A stretch of 64,000 bases of DNA from UBA4660 sp034408895 (GTDB lineage Bacteria > Bacteroidota > Bacteroidia > Flavobacteriales_D > Sanyastnellaceae). Shown one piece after another: positions 50,148 through 58,652 of the stretch. Within the stretch, counting starts at the first letter, position 1; every line of letters begins with the position of its first letter. Below the pieces are notes generated by a model. That model saw only the letters and a list, made by a program, of their open reading frames with translations, searched no databases and was not told the DNA's origin. Made by a program: the position numbers and the translations under genes. The stretch is taken from the NCBI GenBank assembly GCA_034408895.1, contig JAWXCI010000005.1, positions 98,988 through 162,987 of the forward strand. The letters run 5' to 3'.

Positions 50148-50382
50148 GTTTTTTAATAATTATTTTTCCGATTGCTTCCCAATAGTTTATCAGTTGGGAT
50201 TTGAGTTTATTGTTTCCGAATGCTTTTCAGATTCTCCAAAGGTATTGAGATCAGGTTTCACAACATCAGCTATTGCCGATAAAATTCTTGCTTGAATAAT
50301 TGGTTCTGCTTTGATCTTGCCGCAAATGATTTAGGAAGCGAACGCATGTCGAAATAGTTGTTTCGGCTGGAAATTGGATTCT

Positions 50383-52743
50383 TCAATTCGTCCACACTTC
50401 CCAACCCGCACCTTCAAACTTCGCATCGAACATGCCGCCTGCCGCCTGCCATTGTGATGTGGCGTTGAGTGGTTTCAAACCATTCACATTCAACCCTGCC
50501 GGAAGGGGAACATTCACAACTATGTTTTTATCTCCTTTGTAAAAAATCATTATGGCCGTGTGGTCAAGGTAAGAACGAGTGTAAGCCATAATGAGATCAT
50601 CGGCAAGAATCATTCTCATATCGCCATAAGTAAGTGCCATGTTTGATGAGCGAAGTTTTGCAAGAGCACTCGCGTTGTCGAAAGTTTGTTGCTGCAATGA
50701 ATCAAGTCCATCGAAGATCATCATCCTCCTGTTATCGGGATCGTTGCCGCCAGGCATACCAACTTCATCACCATAATAAATGCACGGAATGCCCGGAGTA
50801 GTCATAAGGAATGCCGTTAGCATTTGAAGTTTTTCGAAACCTGAGGCATCGCGGTTCTCAATGTCCCGTGTCCATCCCGCCAGTTTTGCATCCTCGGAAA
50901 AATCCACCGAACCATCGGCATAAGAAATAAAGCGTGCTCGATCCTGGTTGCCGGTAATGTTTCCCATAAGGTGATGGTGTCCATAATAATTCAGCGAGGT
51001 TAGCAGCACACGTTTCAGATTCTGAAAACCCGTGGCATCTTTTGCAAAGGCATCCACAGCGGCATCATAAAGATTAAAATCGAATTGCGCATCCAATTGT
51101 CCGTTGGATATATAGGATGAGATCAATTCAGGGTTTCCGTAAGTCTCACCAATCTGGAAAATCTGCCTTCCTGTTTTTGTTTCTTCTGCTTTTACTTTTT
51201 GAGTGAGGGCGCGCCAAAATTCCACGGGTATGTGTTTCGTGGCATCGTGACGGAAACCATCTATGTCATAGTCGGTAATCCAGTACATGGCAGTATCGCT
51301 TAGTGCGCTGGTCACATCAGGATTAGCAAAATCCCATGTAGGGAGAAAAACATCGAACCATGTGGTGAGTCGTTGTTCATCCCAAAGCTCAGTGTTTAGT
51401 CTTCCATCCGGCAAATGCAATTGCGTGGCCCACTCCGGATGAAGCTGAAATAGCGGATGATCCTGGTGAACGTGATGCGCCACATAATCCACCAGCACAT
51501 TCATTTCATGATCGTGTGCCGTGGTAAGCAACGAATGAAATTCCTCCGGGTTCCCGAAACGATTGTCAATAGTGAGCATGGATGTTGGCCAATAACCGTG
51601 GTAAGCGGAAAATTTTGAAGTGACTCCTTTTTTCCAAAGTCCCCATGCGCCTTCAGCATTTGTAGAAATGGGTGAAAGCCAAAGCGTGTTCACACCGAGT
51701 TTTTCAAAATACTGCGCATCAATTTTTTGTGTGATGCCGACCAAATCTCCTCCCAGGTTATTTGCTTTCGGATGTATGCTGTCGTTCAATGTTGGGCGAT
51801 TGTTTTCCGCAACGCCATCGGCAAAACGATCCACCATCATGAAGTACATGATTGCCGTTTGCAAATCAGTTCTGCGCAGTGAGGAAGGATCAGTAATAAA
51901 AATTCCTTTGTCGAGCGGAATCAGAAGATCGTTGGTTCTCATTTTTCCGTTGTGACCAAAAAAACGAATGTGAGAGCGATCGAGATTTCTTGCAGCGAAC
52001 GGAATTTTCAAGCCGAATGTTTTTCCAAATGCAATTGCTTCAATCAAATTGTTTTCGAAGTAAGCAAGAACAGAAATGGAATCAGTGCCTGCTTCAATGA
52101 ATAGTGAATCTCCGCGGATTGCCGACAAACGAATGGCTGGCGATGGTGATATATAGTCTCCCACTTCGAACGTACTGTTCAATCCTCCCTGGCCGTTGTC
52201 TTTTGTTTTTTGATTGTTTTGATCAAGCACCCACTTGTTGTCTTCCACCACCTGGTATTCGTACAAACCGGGATTGAGGATGAATGATGTTGTCCAGGCG
52301 TTGTCCTTCATTTCAAGATTCGCTGCCGATGGATTCCATCCGTTCATATTTCCTGCAAGCTGAACCTTTCGCACGGTTGAATTTGTTGCGCGATAAGAAA
52401 ACCTGTGCTCCAGTTTCTCTGATGCGAAAACAGGAATGTCGTGCTGCACTCCATCGTAGGTTACTTGCAGGTTGCCTATGGGTTCTGCAATTTTTCCTTC
52501 AATGGTTATTGAATATGTGGTAGTATCAATAGCCAGTTCTTTTCCTTCCAGGGTTACTGATGAAATTTTTGAAGCATCAGGAAAAAAATCAGCGAGTACA
52601 ACAACCGTTTTTCCAAAATCCAGTCGAATGGGTGTTGCAAGTCCATTGATGAATGACTTGTATTCAGAAGTGTTACGGCTTTCATTTTCGTTGCATGACA
52701 ACAGTATGGCCAACAGCACGGATACCACAAAAAATCTTTTCAT
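50383..52743 (-). CDS. GH13 alpha-amylase-family lipoprotein
   Basis: 786 residues. A lipoprotein signal ('FFVVSVLLAILLSC') is followed by two beta domains, one of the CBM48/E-set kind ('VQLAGNMNGWNPSAANLEM'), then a GH13 barrel. Conserved regions: I 'VDYVAHH', II 'DGFRHDATKHIP' with the nucleophile Asp, III 'FQIGETYG' with the acid/base Glu, and IV 'ITGNQDRARF'. In region IV the usual His is Gln, while the Asp is kept. A small beta C-terminal domain ends the chain. It probably degrades maltodextrin or pullulan-like glucans at the cell surface. No susC/susD pair is adjacent. Confidence 0.9.
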   Translation of the reverse strand: MKRFFVVSVLLAILLSCNENESRNTSEYKSFINGLATPIRLDFGKTVVVLADFFPDASKISSVTLEGKELAIDTTTYSITIEGKIAEPIGNLQVTYDGVQHDIPVFASEKLEHRFSYRATNSTVRKVQLAGNMNGWNPSAANLEMKDNAWTTSFILNPGLYEYQVVEDNKWVLDQNNQKTKDNGQGGLNSTFEVGDYISPSPAIRLSAIRGDSLFIEAGTDSISVLAYFENNLIEAIAFGKTFGLKIPFAARNLDRSHIRFFGHNGKMRTNDLLIPLDKGIFITDPSSLRRTDLQTAIMYFMMVDRFADGVAENNRPTLNDSIHPKANNLGGDLVGITQKIDAQYFEKLGVNTLWLSPISTNAEGAWGLWKKGVTSKFSAYHGYWPTSMLTIDNRFGNPEEFHSLLTTAHDHEMNVLVDYVAHHVHQDHPLFQLHPEWATQLHLPDGRLNTELWDEQRLTTWFDVFLPTWDFANPDVTSALSDTAMYWITDYDIDGFRHDATKHIPVEFWRALTQKVKAEETKTGRQIFQIGETYGNPELISSYISNGQLDAQFDFNLYDAAVDAFAKDATGFQNLKRVLLTSLNYYGHHHLMGNITGNQDRARFISYADGSVDFSEDAKLAGWTRDIENRDASGFEKLQMLTAFLMTTPGIPCIYYGDEVGMPGGNDPDNRRMMIFDGLDSLQQQTFDNASALAKLRSSNMALTYGDMRMILADDLIMAYTRSYLDHTAIMIFYKGDKNIVVNVPLPAGLNVNGLKPLNATSQWQAAGGMFDAKFEGAGWEVWTN

Positions 52744-52850
52744 CGAAATGGAAAATTATTGGACGCGAAATGTAGTTGGACGTCAGGTGAGGCGAGAGAT
52801 CGTACTTGCTTCCGATAACTTTTCTCTGAATGTTGATTTTTGCCGCCACT

Positions 52851-53231
52851 ATGTCGAATGAAAGCTTGGATACCCTGCGCACTACTCTGCTAATTTTTAG
52901 CGTCATCATACTCGTGGCGGCATTGTACAAACGCATGCTCATTGTCCTGGGCAAAAACAAAAACAAACCAAAGTATGCGTTGGTGGATGATCATCAATTT
53001 GATCAGGGGCAAAAAAAACTGAGTATTAAACTTGAGCTTCCAAAACGCGAAACCGTCAAGATTGATTTGTTTTCAGGGAATTCATCACACTCGCAAGTGC
53101 TCCTGGAAAAAGAACTTAGTCCAGGATTACACCACCTCGAATTCAATTTGACGGGAGTATCAGGCGGCAGTTACCATTTCACACTCACCACACATAACCA
53201 CAGCGTGTCTCAGTATTTTGAAGTGGCTTGA
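52851..53231 (+). CDS. Small membrane-anchored protein of unknown function
   Basis: 126 residues from the ATG at 52851. One N-terminal helix ('TTLLIFSVIILVAALYK') is followed by a polar region with beta-sandwich alternation ('KKLSIKLELPKRETVKIDLF', 'GLHHLEFNLTGVSGGSYHFT'), reminiscent of the fold of T9SS sorting domains though lacking its terminal pattern. No function inferred. It is divergent from the GH13 gene with about 107 bases between. Confidence 0.6.
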   Translation: MSNESLDTLRTTLLIFSVIILVAALYKRMLIVLGKNKNKPKYALVDDHQFDQGQKKLSIKLELPKRETVKIDLFSGNSSHSQVLLEKELSPGLHHLEFNLTGVSGGSYHFTLTTHNHSVSQYFEVA

Positions 53232-53255
53232 ATTCCTCTTAAAGTACGCATGAAG

Positions 53256-53285
53256 AATTACGAATTGCGGTGACCACGTAATTCG
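53256..53285. repeat. Palindrome GAATTACG...CGTAATTC
   Basis: Perfect 8-bp arms (53256-53263 and 53278-53285) around 14 bases. The arm sequence matches part of the longer inverted repeat at 54812-54865. Confidence 0.6.
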
Positions 53286-53600
53286 AAATTCGGCCATACG
53301 ATATTCATCCTGTTTAACAGATGTTTCTTGTAGATGCGTGAAATGGGAACATCTTTTCCGCTAAGGGTAATGTGATTATGAAACATGTCAATGTCTTCAA
53401 TGTGATCCATGTTCACCAAACAAATGGTCCGGCCGATTTTGCTTTGATAAATACCCCCTCATCGGTATAGGCAGTAAGAAAAAGCACAGGTACTTTCCTA
53501 TTTCATTCATCTTCCTTGCCAGATCAATTCCATTGGTTGATCCGTTGAGGCTGATGTCAGTGATAACCAGATCAGGCTTTGGAACTGAAGAGCTCGGGAC
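53259..53600 (-). pseudogene. Decayed LytTR-type response regulator
   Basis: On the minus strand one frame reads 'KPDLVITDISLNGSTNGIDL' (receiver domain with the phospho-Asp), then shifts near 53495 to 'KVPVLFLTAYTDEG' and 'AKSAGPF', then shifts again near 53413 to 'NMDHIEDIDMFHNHITLSGK' and 'DVPISRIYKKHLLNRMNIVW', the end of a LytTR DNA-binding domain. The first 40 residues and most of the linker and LytTR domain are missing. At least two frameshifts and a deletion make it non-functional. No partner histidine kinase remains. This fills the otherwise empty stretch before clpS. Confidence 0.7.
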
Positions 53601-53685
53601 TTCGAATCACCGTTGCAGAAATGCCTGCGATACACACCTTGATTCATATATCCGTACTTTAGCCCTTGAAAACATTTTGCAAATC

Positions 53686-53967
53686 ATGAGATCATATTTC
53701 GAAACTAATACGGAGGACTTCGTTCTGGAAGAAGAGGTTTCCGAAAAAGAAAAACACATCGTGCTTTTCAACGATGATATAAACACTTTTGATCATGTAA
53801 TTGAGAGCCTGATTGACATCTGCCGTCATGGTATTCTGCAGGCAGAACAGTGTGCCATCATTGTGCATAATAACGGCAAGTGCTCAGTTAAAGAGGGCAG
53901 TTACGAACGGCTAGAACCCATGTGTACCGCCTTGCTGGATCGCGGGCTTTCGGCTGAAATTCACTGA
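53686..53967 (+). CDS. clpS: ATP-dependent Clp protease adaptor ClpS
   Basis: 93 residues from the ATG at 53686; upstream in-frame codons overlap the pseudogene and lack ClpS sequence. 'HIVLFNDDINTFDHVIESLI' and 'CRHGILQAEQCAIIVHNNGK' with 'DRGLSAEI' match ClpS, which hands N-degron substrates to ClpA/ClpC. The N-terminal 25 residues are acidic, forming the flexible extension. A TACTTTAG element lies 24 bases upstream. No clpA is nearby. Confidence 0.92.
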   Translation: MRSYFETNTEDFVLEEEVSEKEKHIVLFNDDINTFDHVIESLIDICRHGILQAEQCAIIVHNNGKCSVKEGSYERLEPMCTALLDRGLSAEIH

Positions 53968-53999
53968 TGAGCATTCTTTACGATTATTAAAACTGAATT

Positions 54000-54806
54000 A
54001 TGAAAAAAACTTATCGTGTCTTGTTAGCCCTCTTTATTGTGGTCTATGCTATCTCATGTGCGCGAGTTCCCTTTACCGGAAGGAAACAGGCTAACCTGGT
54101 TGCCGAGAGTGAAATGATATTGATGAGCGACACCGCATACAATGGATTTCTAGCTCAAAGCAAAGTGCTTCCAGCCAATGACAACCGCACACAGATGGTG
54201 CGCCAAATTGGCGTCAGGATAAAGGACGCGGTGGTGAAATACCTGGGTGATAATGGTGAGAGCAATCGTGTGGAAGGTTTCAACTGGGAGTTTAATGTGG
54301 TTGATGCTGATGATATAAATGCCTGGTGCATGCCAGGCGGAAAAGTGGTTGTTTACACCGGAATTTTACCCGTGACAAAAGATGAAGCCAGTCTTGCAGT
54401 GGTAATGGGACATGAAATAGCACACGCTGTTGCACGTCATGGCAATGAAAGAATGAGCAATGGACTTCTCATTAATCTTGGCCTTTCCAGTGTATCTATC
54501 GCTATGGGCCAAAACCCAACACTCACCCAACAAATTTTTCTGCAAAGTATTGGCATTGGTTCAGAACTCGGCATGTTAAGTTTCTCTCGCAAGCATGAAA
54601 CTGAAGCCGATAAACTCGGACTGGTGTTTATGGCCATGGCAGGCTATGATCCGCAAGTTGCAGTTTCTTTCTGGGAACGCATGTCGGCAAGTTCCGGTGG
54701 AGCCGCACCTCCCGAATGGCTGAGCACACACCCAAGCCACGAAACGCGCGTCAATGATTTGAAAAAATTTATGCCCAAGGCGCTGGAGTATTACAAAAAG
54801 CCCTGA
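54000..54806 (+). CDS. M48-family zinc metallopeptidase lipoprotein
   Basis: 268 residues. Signal 'LLALFIVVYAISCARVPFTG' ends at a lipobox Cys and is followed by 'TGRKQANLV', the usual start of the LoiP/BepA group. The zinc motif 'VMGHEIAHAVARHG' and the third ligand in 'KHETEADKLG' are intact, and 'WLSTHPSHETRV' is the C-terminal signature. It probably degrades misfolded outer-membrane proteins in the periplasm. 32 bases after clpS; both may be transcribed together. Confidence 0.92.
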   Translation: MKKTYRVLLALFIVVYAISCARVPFTGRKQANLVAESEMILMSDTAYNGFLAQSKVLPANDNRTQMVRQIGVRIKDAVVKYLGDNGESNRVEGFNWEFNVVDADDINAWCMPGGKVVVYTGILPVTKDEASLAVVMGHEIAHAVARHGNERMSNGLLINLGLSSVSIAMGQNPTLTQQIFLQSIGIGSELGMLSFSRKHETEADKLGLVFMAMAGYDPQVAVSFWERMSASSGGAAPPEWLSTHPSHETRVNDLKKFMPKALEYYKKP

Positions 54807-54811
54807 CTTTC

Positions 54812-54865
54812 AATTACGAATTAAGAATTACGTCCCCCGTACTCCGCAATTCTTAATTCGTAATT
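54812..54865. repeat. 18-bp perfect inverted repeat of the AATTACGAATT type
   Basis: AATTACGAATTAAGAATT (54812-54829) and its exact inverse complement (54848-54865) surround 18 bases rich in C. No T-tract follows. It fills the gap between the peptidase and symporter genes and could form a transcript-end hairpin in either direction. Confidence 0.8.
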
Positions 54866-54880
54866 CCATTTATTTGTCCC

Positions 54881-56629
54881 ATGCTTCTTTCTGCACTTGA
54901 CTGGACAATCATCGCTATTTATTTTGTTGTATCACTGATCATCGGGCTTGTTGTTTCAAAGCGATCTGGCAAGAGCGCGTCTGAATTTTTTCTCTCCGGT
55001 AGAACTATGCCGTGGTGGCTGCTAGGTATCTCGATGGTCGCAACCACATTTTCAGCAGACACACCTAACCTCGTAACCGACCTTGTGCGAAAGGATGGTG
55101 TAGCCGGTAACTGGGCATGGTGGGCATTTCTTCTCACTGGTATGCTCACCGTTTTTGTCTATGCAAGATTGTGGCGAAGAAGTGGTGTGTTAACGGACAT
55201 GGAGTTTTACGAATTGCGCTATTCAGGAAAGGAGGCAGCCTTCCTTCGGGGGTTTCGCGCCATTTATCTCGGTGTGTTTTTTAACGTAGTGATCATGGCA
55301 ACTGTGTGCCTTGCCGCAGTGAAAATCGGGAGTGTGATGCTTGGACTTTCGCCCGGAGAAACACTGCTTATTGCATGTATTATTACTGTGGTCTATTCCG
55401 CAATCGGTGGATATGCTGGAGTGTTATGGACAGATTTTTTCCAGTTCATTCTTGCAATGATTGGTGCCATTTGGGCGGCAATTGAAGTACTGAGTTTGCC
55501 GGCAGTTGGTGGTCTTGACAACCTGATTGCACAGACACAGGTGGCTGAAAAAATTTCCATGTTCCCTGACTTTTCAAAACCTGAACAATATGTCCCATTG
55601 CTGATTGTACCCCTCGCGGTGCAATGGTGGAGCGTGTGGTATCCCGGAGCTGAACCGGGAGGTGGTGGCTACATAGCACAACGGATGCTGAGTGCGAAGG
55701 ATGAAAAAAATGCTGTGGGTGCAACGTTGTTGTTCAACATAGCGCACTATGCCTTGCGTCCGTGGCCGTGGATAATTGTTGCGCTGGCATCGTTGGTTGT
55801 TTATCCAACGCTTGCCGATTTGCAAATTGCATTTCCAAATGTTCCTGCTGATACTATTGGTCATGACCTCGCTTATCCTGCAATGCTCACTTTAATGCCT
55901 ACAGGTTTGAAAGGCATCATCATGGCATCGCTTATGGCTGCGTTCATGAGCACCATCGCAACACATCTCAACTGGGGAAGTAGTTATATCGTGAATGACG
56001 TTTACAAACGATTCATCAACAAGGATGCTTCTGACAAGATGCAGGTGAATGTGGGAAGAATTTCAACAGTAGTATTGATGGCACTTGGCGGTTTGTTATC
56101 TGTATTTATAGGAACGGCAGCAGAAGGATTCAACTTGTTGCTTTCCATTGGAGCCGGCACTGGACTCATATTTATCCTGCGCTGGTTTTGGTGGCGCATC
56201 AGTGCTTATTCGGAGATTGCAGGAATGGTTATTTCTTTTGTTGTAGCGCTTTCGTTTTTCTTCATCAAGCCGGAATGGCCCGCATGGGTTGTTATGGTGG
56301 TGAGTGTTGGCATCACTACCATTGGTTGGTTCGTGGTTACGTTCATTACTCCGCCCACTGCAGCCCAAACACTCGCGAACTTCTACACGAAAATAAAACC
56401 TTACGGAACAGGCTGGAAGAAATTCGCACCCGACTATTCGCAGAAAAACAATAAGTCGTTGGGCACTCAGGTGATGTGTATGTTCATCGGTTGCATCACG
56501 GTGTATTCAGCACTTTTTGCAACCGGGTTTTTCATTTATGGAAATGTGATGGCAGCAGTTTTTCTTGCACTCATAGCAATGGTTGGTGGCTACTCTTTGT
56601 TTGCATTGTGGAAGAAAACACTAGCGTAA
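54881..56629 (+). CDS. Sodium:solute symporter (SSS family)
   Basis: 582 residues with about 13-14 membrane helices. 'IAIYFVVSLIIGLVVSKRSG' and 'EFFLSGRTMPWWLLGISMVA' with 'TTFSADTPN' are the SSS opening, whose Ser/Thr coordinate sodium; 'SAIGGYAGVLWTDFFQFILA' is the second signature. Substrate is unknown: sugars, sialic acid, or carboxylates all occur in this family. The Trp-rich segment 'PLAVQWWSVWYPGAEPGGGG' is typical of a Bacteroidota subgroup. Confidence 0.9.
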   Translation: MLLSALDWTIIAIYFVVSLIIGLVVSKRSGKSASEFFLSGRTMPWWLLGISMVATTFSADTPNLVTDLVRKDGVAGNWAWWAFLLTGMLTVFVYARLWRRSGVLTDMEFYELRYSGKEAAFLRGFRAIYLGVFFNVVIMATVCLAAVKIGSVMLGLSPGETLLIACIITVVYSAIGGYAGVLWTDFFQFILAMIGAIWAAIEVLSLPAVGGLDNLIAQTQVAEKISMFPDFSKPEQYVPLLIVPLAVQWWSVWYPGAEPGGGGYIAQRMLSAKDEKNAVGATLLFNIAHYALRPWPWIIVALASLVVYPTLADLQIAFPNVPADTIGHDLAYPAMLTLMPTGLKGIIMASLMAAFMSTIATHLNWGSSYIVNDVYKRFINKDASDKMQVNVGRISTVVLMALGGLLSVFIGTAAEGFNLLLSIGAGTGLIFILRWFWWRISAYSEIAGMVISFVVALSFFFIKPEWPAWVVMVVSVGITTIGWFVVTFITPPTAAQTLANFYTKIKPYGTGWKKFAPDYSQKNNKSLGTQVMCMFIGCITVYSALFATGFFIYGNVMAAVFLALIAMVGGYSLFALWKKTLA

Positions 56630-56701
56630 TTCATGTGTTGGTTGCTTGATGAAAATTAAACAAATCATGAATTTGACAACTCAACAAATTTCAACTCAAT
56701 A

Positions 56702-57463
56702 ATGCTCGCAGTCATTTCACCGGCCAAACTCATCAAGGAAGATGTGCGCTATCCGAAGTTGCTGCATTCGCAACCTGTCTTGCTGGATCGTGCGGAGGAA
56801 CTTGTGTTGAAATTAAAAAAGGTATCGGCAAAAAAACTTTGTGAGTTGATGGACACCTCTACTGACCTCGGTGAACTCAACAAGAGGCGATATGCTGAGT
56901 GGCATCTTCCGTTCACCACAGCAAATGCAATACAGGCTATGCTCATGTTTCGTGGTGATGTGTATCGCGGCCTGAATGCAGATGATTTTACGAAGGATGA
57001 ATTTGCATTCGCACAAAACCATCTACGGATCCTCTCTGGCATCTATGGCTTCCTTCGCCCGATGGACCTTGTTCAACCTTACCGCCTGATGATGGGCACA
57101 CCATTTTCACCCTCGTCCAAAATAAAAAACCTCTACCAGTTTTGGGGTGATGATATTTCTGAATTTCTTGGATCGGAGATGAAAAAAGATGAGGCGCTGA
57201 TCAATCTTGCTTCCGCGGAATACTTCAAGGCGGTGCGGCTGAAATCGCTGAACAGAAAAGTCATCACATGCGAATTCAAAGAATTGAAAAACGGGAAATA
57301 CATTGCAGTAATGACGTTTGCAAAACTGGCCCGTGGCTACATGGCACGCTTCATCATCAAAAACAAAATTGACAAACCGGAATACCTGAAAGCATTTGAC
57401 ACAAACGGATATGTTTTCAATCCGAAGATGTCTTCTGAAGATTTGTTCTTGTTCACGAGATAG
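56702..57463 (+). CDS. yaaA: Peroxide stress protein YaaA (DUF328/UPF0246)
   Basis: 253 residues. 'MLAVISPAKLIKEDVRYPKL', 'YRGLNADDFTKDEFAFAQNH', 'LSGIYGFLRPMDLVQPYRL' and the basic end 'VITCEFKE' fit the YaaA family, which limits free iron and DNA damage during hydrogen peroxide stress and has a DNA-binding surface. The gene ends in TAG. It is 73 bases after the symporter gene. Confidence 0.92.
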   Translation: MLAVISPAKLIKEDVRYPKLLHSQPVLLDRAEELVLKLKKVSAKKLCELMDTSTDLGELNKRRYAEWHLPFTTANAIQAMLMFRGDVYRGLNADDFTKDEFAFAQNHLRILSGIYGFLRPMDLVQPYRLMMGTPFSPSSKIKNLYQFWGDDISEFLGSEMKKDEALINLASAEYFKAVRLKSLNRKVITCEFKELKNGKYIAVMTFAKLARGYMARFIIKNKIDKPEYLKAFDTNGYVFNPKMSSEDLFLFTR

Positions 57464-57552
57464 TTTTTGCTTCCTGCCTTTTCGCAGTGCTGCGTGCATT
57501 GTTTTCATTCCTGCACAGCGACCTTACTATTGTCTCATCAAATTTTTTTTCT

Positions 57553-58617
57553 ATGCGCTTTCGTCCGGGAGTTTTAGTTGGTGAAGAAGTCACCGAAGTT
57601 TTAAATCATGCACTTGAAACGGGCTACGCCTTGCCTGCTGTCAATGTGATAGGCACCAACTCGGTGAATGCAGTGCTGGAAACAGCGCGTGATGCCAACT
57701 CACCTGTCATAGTCCAGTTTTCAAATGGGGGCGGTGCATTTTTCGCAGGCAAAGGATTGAAGAATGACAACATGGAAGCGAGCATCATTGGTTCCGTCAG
57801 TGGCGCACAACATGTTCTCACCGTTGCTGAATCTTATGGTGTGCCGGTAATCATTCACACCGACCACTGCGCGAAAAATGTTATTGCATGGATGGATGGA
57901 ATGCTCGCACATGGTGAAAAACATTTCGAGAGAACTGGCCGTTCGCTTTTCTCTACACACATGCTCGACCTCAGTGAAGAGCCACTTCACGAGAACATTG
58001 AAATCTGCTGCAGGTATTTCGAGCGCATGAACAAGATGGGTATCACACTTGAGATTGAATTGGGTGTTACAGGGGGTGAAGAAGATGGCGTGGACAATAC
58101 CGGAGTGGATTCATCAAAACTTTACACACAACCAGAGGATGTGGCGTACGCATACGAACAGATGAAGAAAATTTCTCACCGCTTTACGGTGGCTGCTGCG
58201 TTTGGAAATGTGCACGGTGTTTACAAACCCGGCAATGTGAAGTTGCAACCCATTATACTTAAAAGCTCGCAGGATTATGTGCAGAAAAAATTCAACACTG
58301 CCCCGCGTCCCATTCATTTCGTTTTTCATGGAGGCAGCGGAAGTTCGCAGGAGGAAATTCGTGAGGCCATAGGTTATGGGGCTATTAAGATGAACATTGA
58401 CACGGATATGCAATACGCATTTCTTGAGGGTGTGCGCGACTACGTTCAGGGCAAGAGAGGTTACCTCCAATCACAAATAGGGAACCCTGATGGGGCAGAT
58501 AAACCCAACAAAAAATTCTACGACCCCCGCGTATGGTTACGTGAAGGTGAAAAAACTTTTGTCAAAAGATTGAAGCAGGCGTTTGAGGATTTGAATTGTG
58601 TGAACCGGAATCTTTAG
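57553..58617 (+). CDS. fbaA: Class II fructose-bisphosphate aldolase
   Basis: 354 residues from the ATG before 'RFRPGVLVGEEV'; an earlier in-frame ATG would add 22 residues not seen in the family. Catalytic Asp and zinc His are in 'IHTDHCAKN', further zinc ligands in 'LEIELGVTGGEEDGVDN' and 'GNVHGVYKPGN', and the phosphate site in 'FVFHGGSGSS' and 'NIDTDMQYAF'. It splits fructose 1,6-bisphosphate in glycolysis, or reverses this in gluconeogenesis. Class IIA length. Confidence 0.96.
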   Translation: MRFRPGVLVGEEVTEVLNHALETGYALPAVNVIGTNSVNAVLETARDANSPVIVQFSNGGGAFFAGKGLKNDNMEASIIGSVSGAQHVLTVAESYGVPVIIHTDHCAKNVIAWMDGMLAHGEKHFERTGRSLFSTHMLDLSEEPLHENIEICCRYFERMNKMGITLEIELGVTGGEEDGVDNTGVDSSKLYTQPEDVAYAYEQMKKISHRFTVAAAFGNVHGVYKPGNVKLQPIILKSSQDYVQKKFNTAPRPIHFVFHGGSGSSQEEIREAIGYGAIKMNIDTDMQYAFLEGVRDYVQGKRGYLQSQIGNPDGADKPNKKFYDPRVWLREGEKTFVKRLKQAFEDLNCVNRNL

Positions 58618-58652
58618 AGGTGCCCTTTAGTGCTTAAAGCTTTCATCGTTTT

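Noticed and set aside
50148..50382. A start-less 45-codon minus-strand frame ('KAEPIIQARILSAIADVVKP')
   Set aside because: No start codon, a stop immediately upstream and no family recognised; it might be a remnant, but nothing supports a call.
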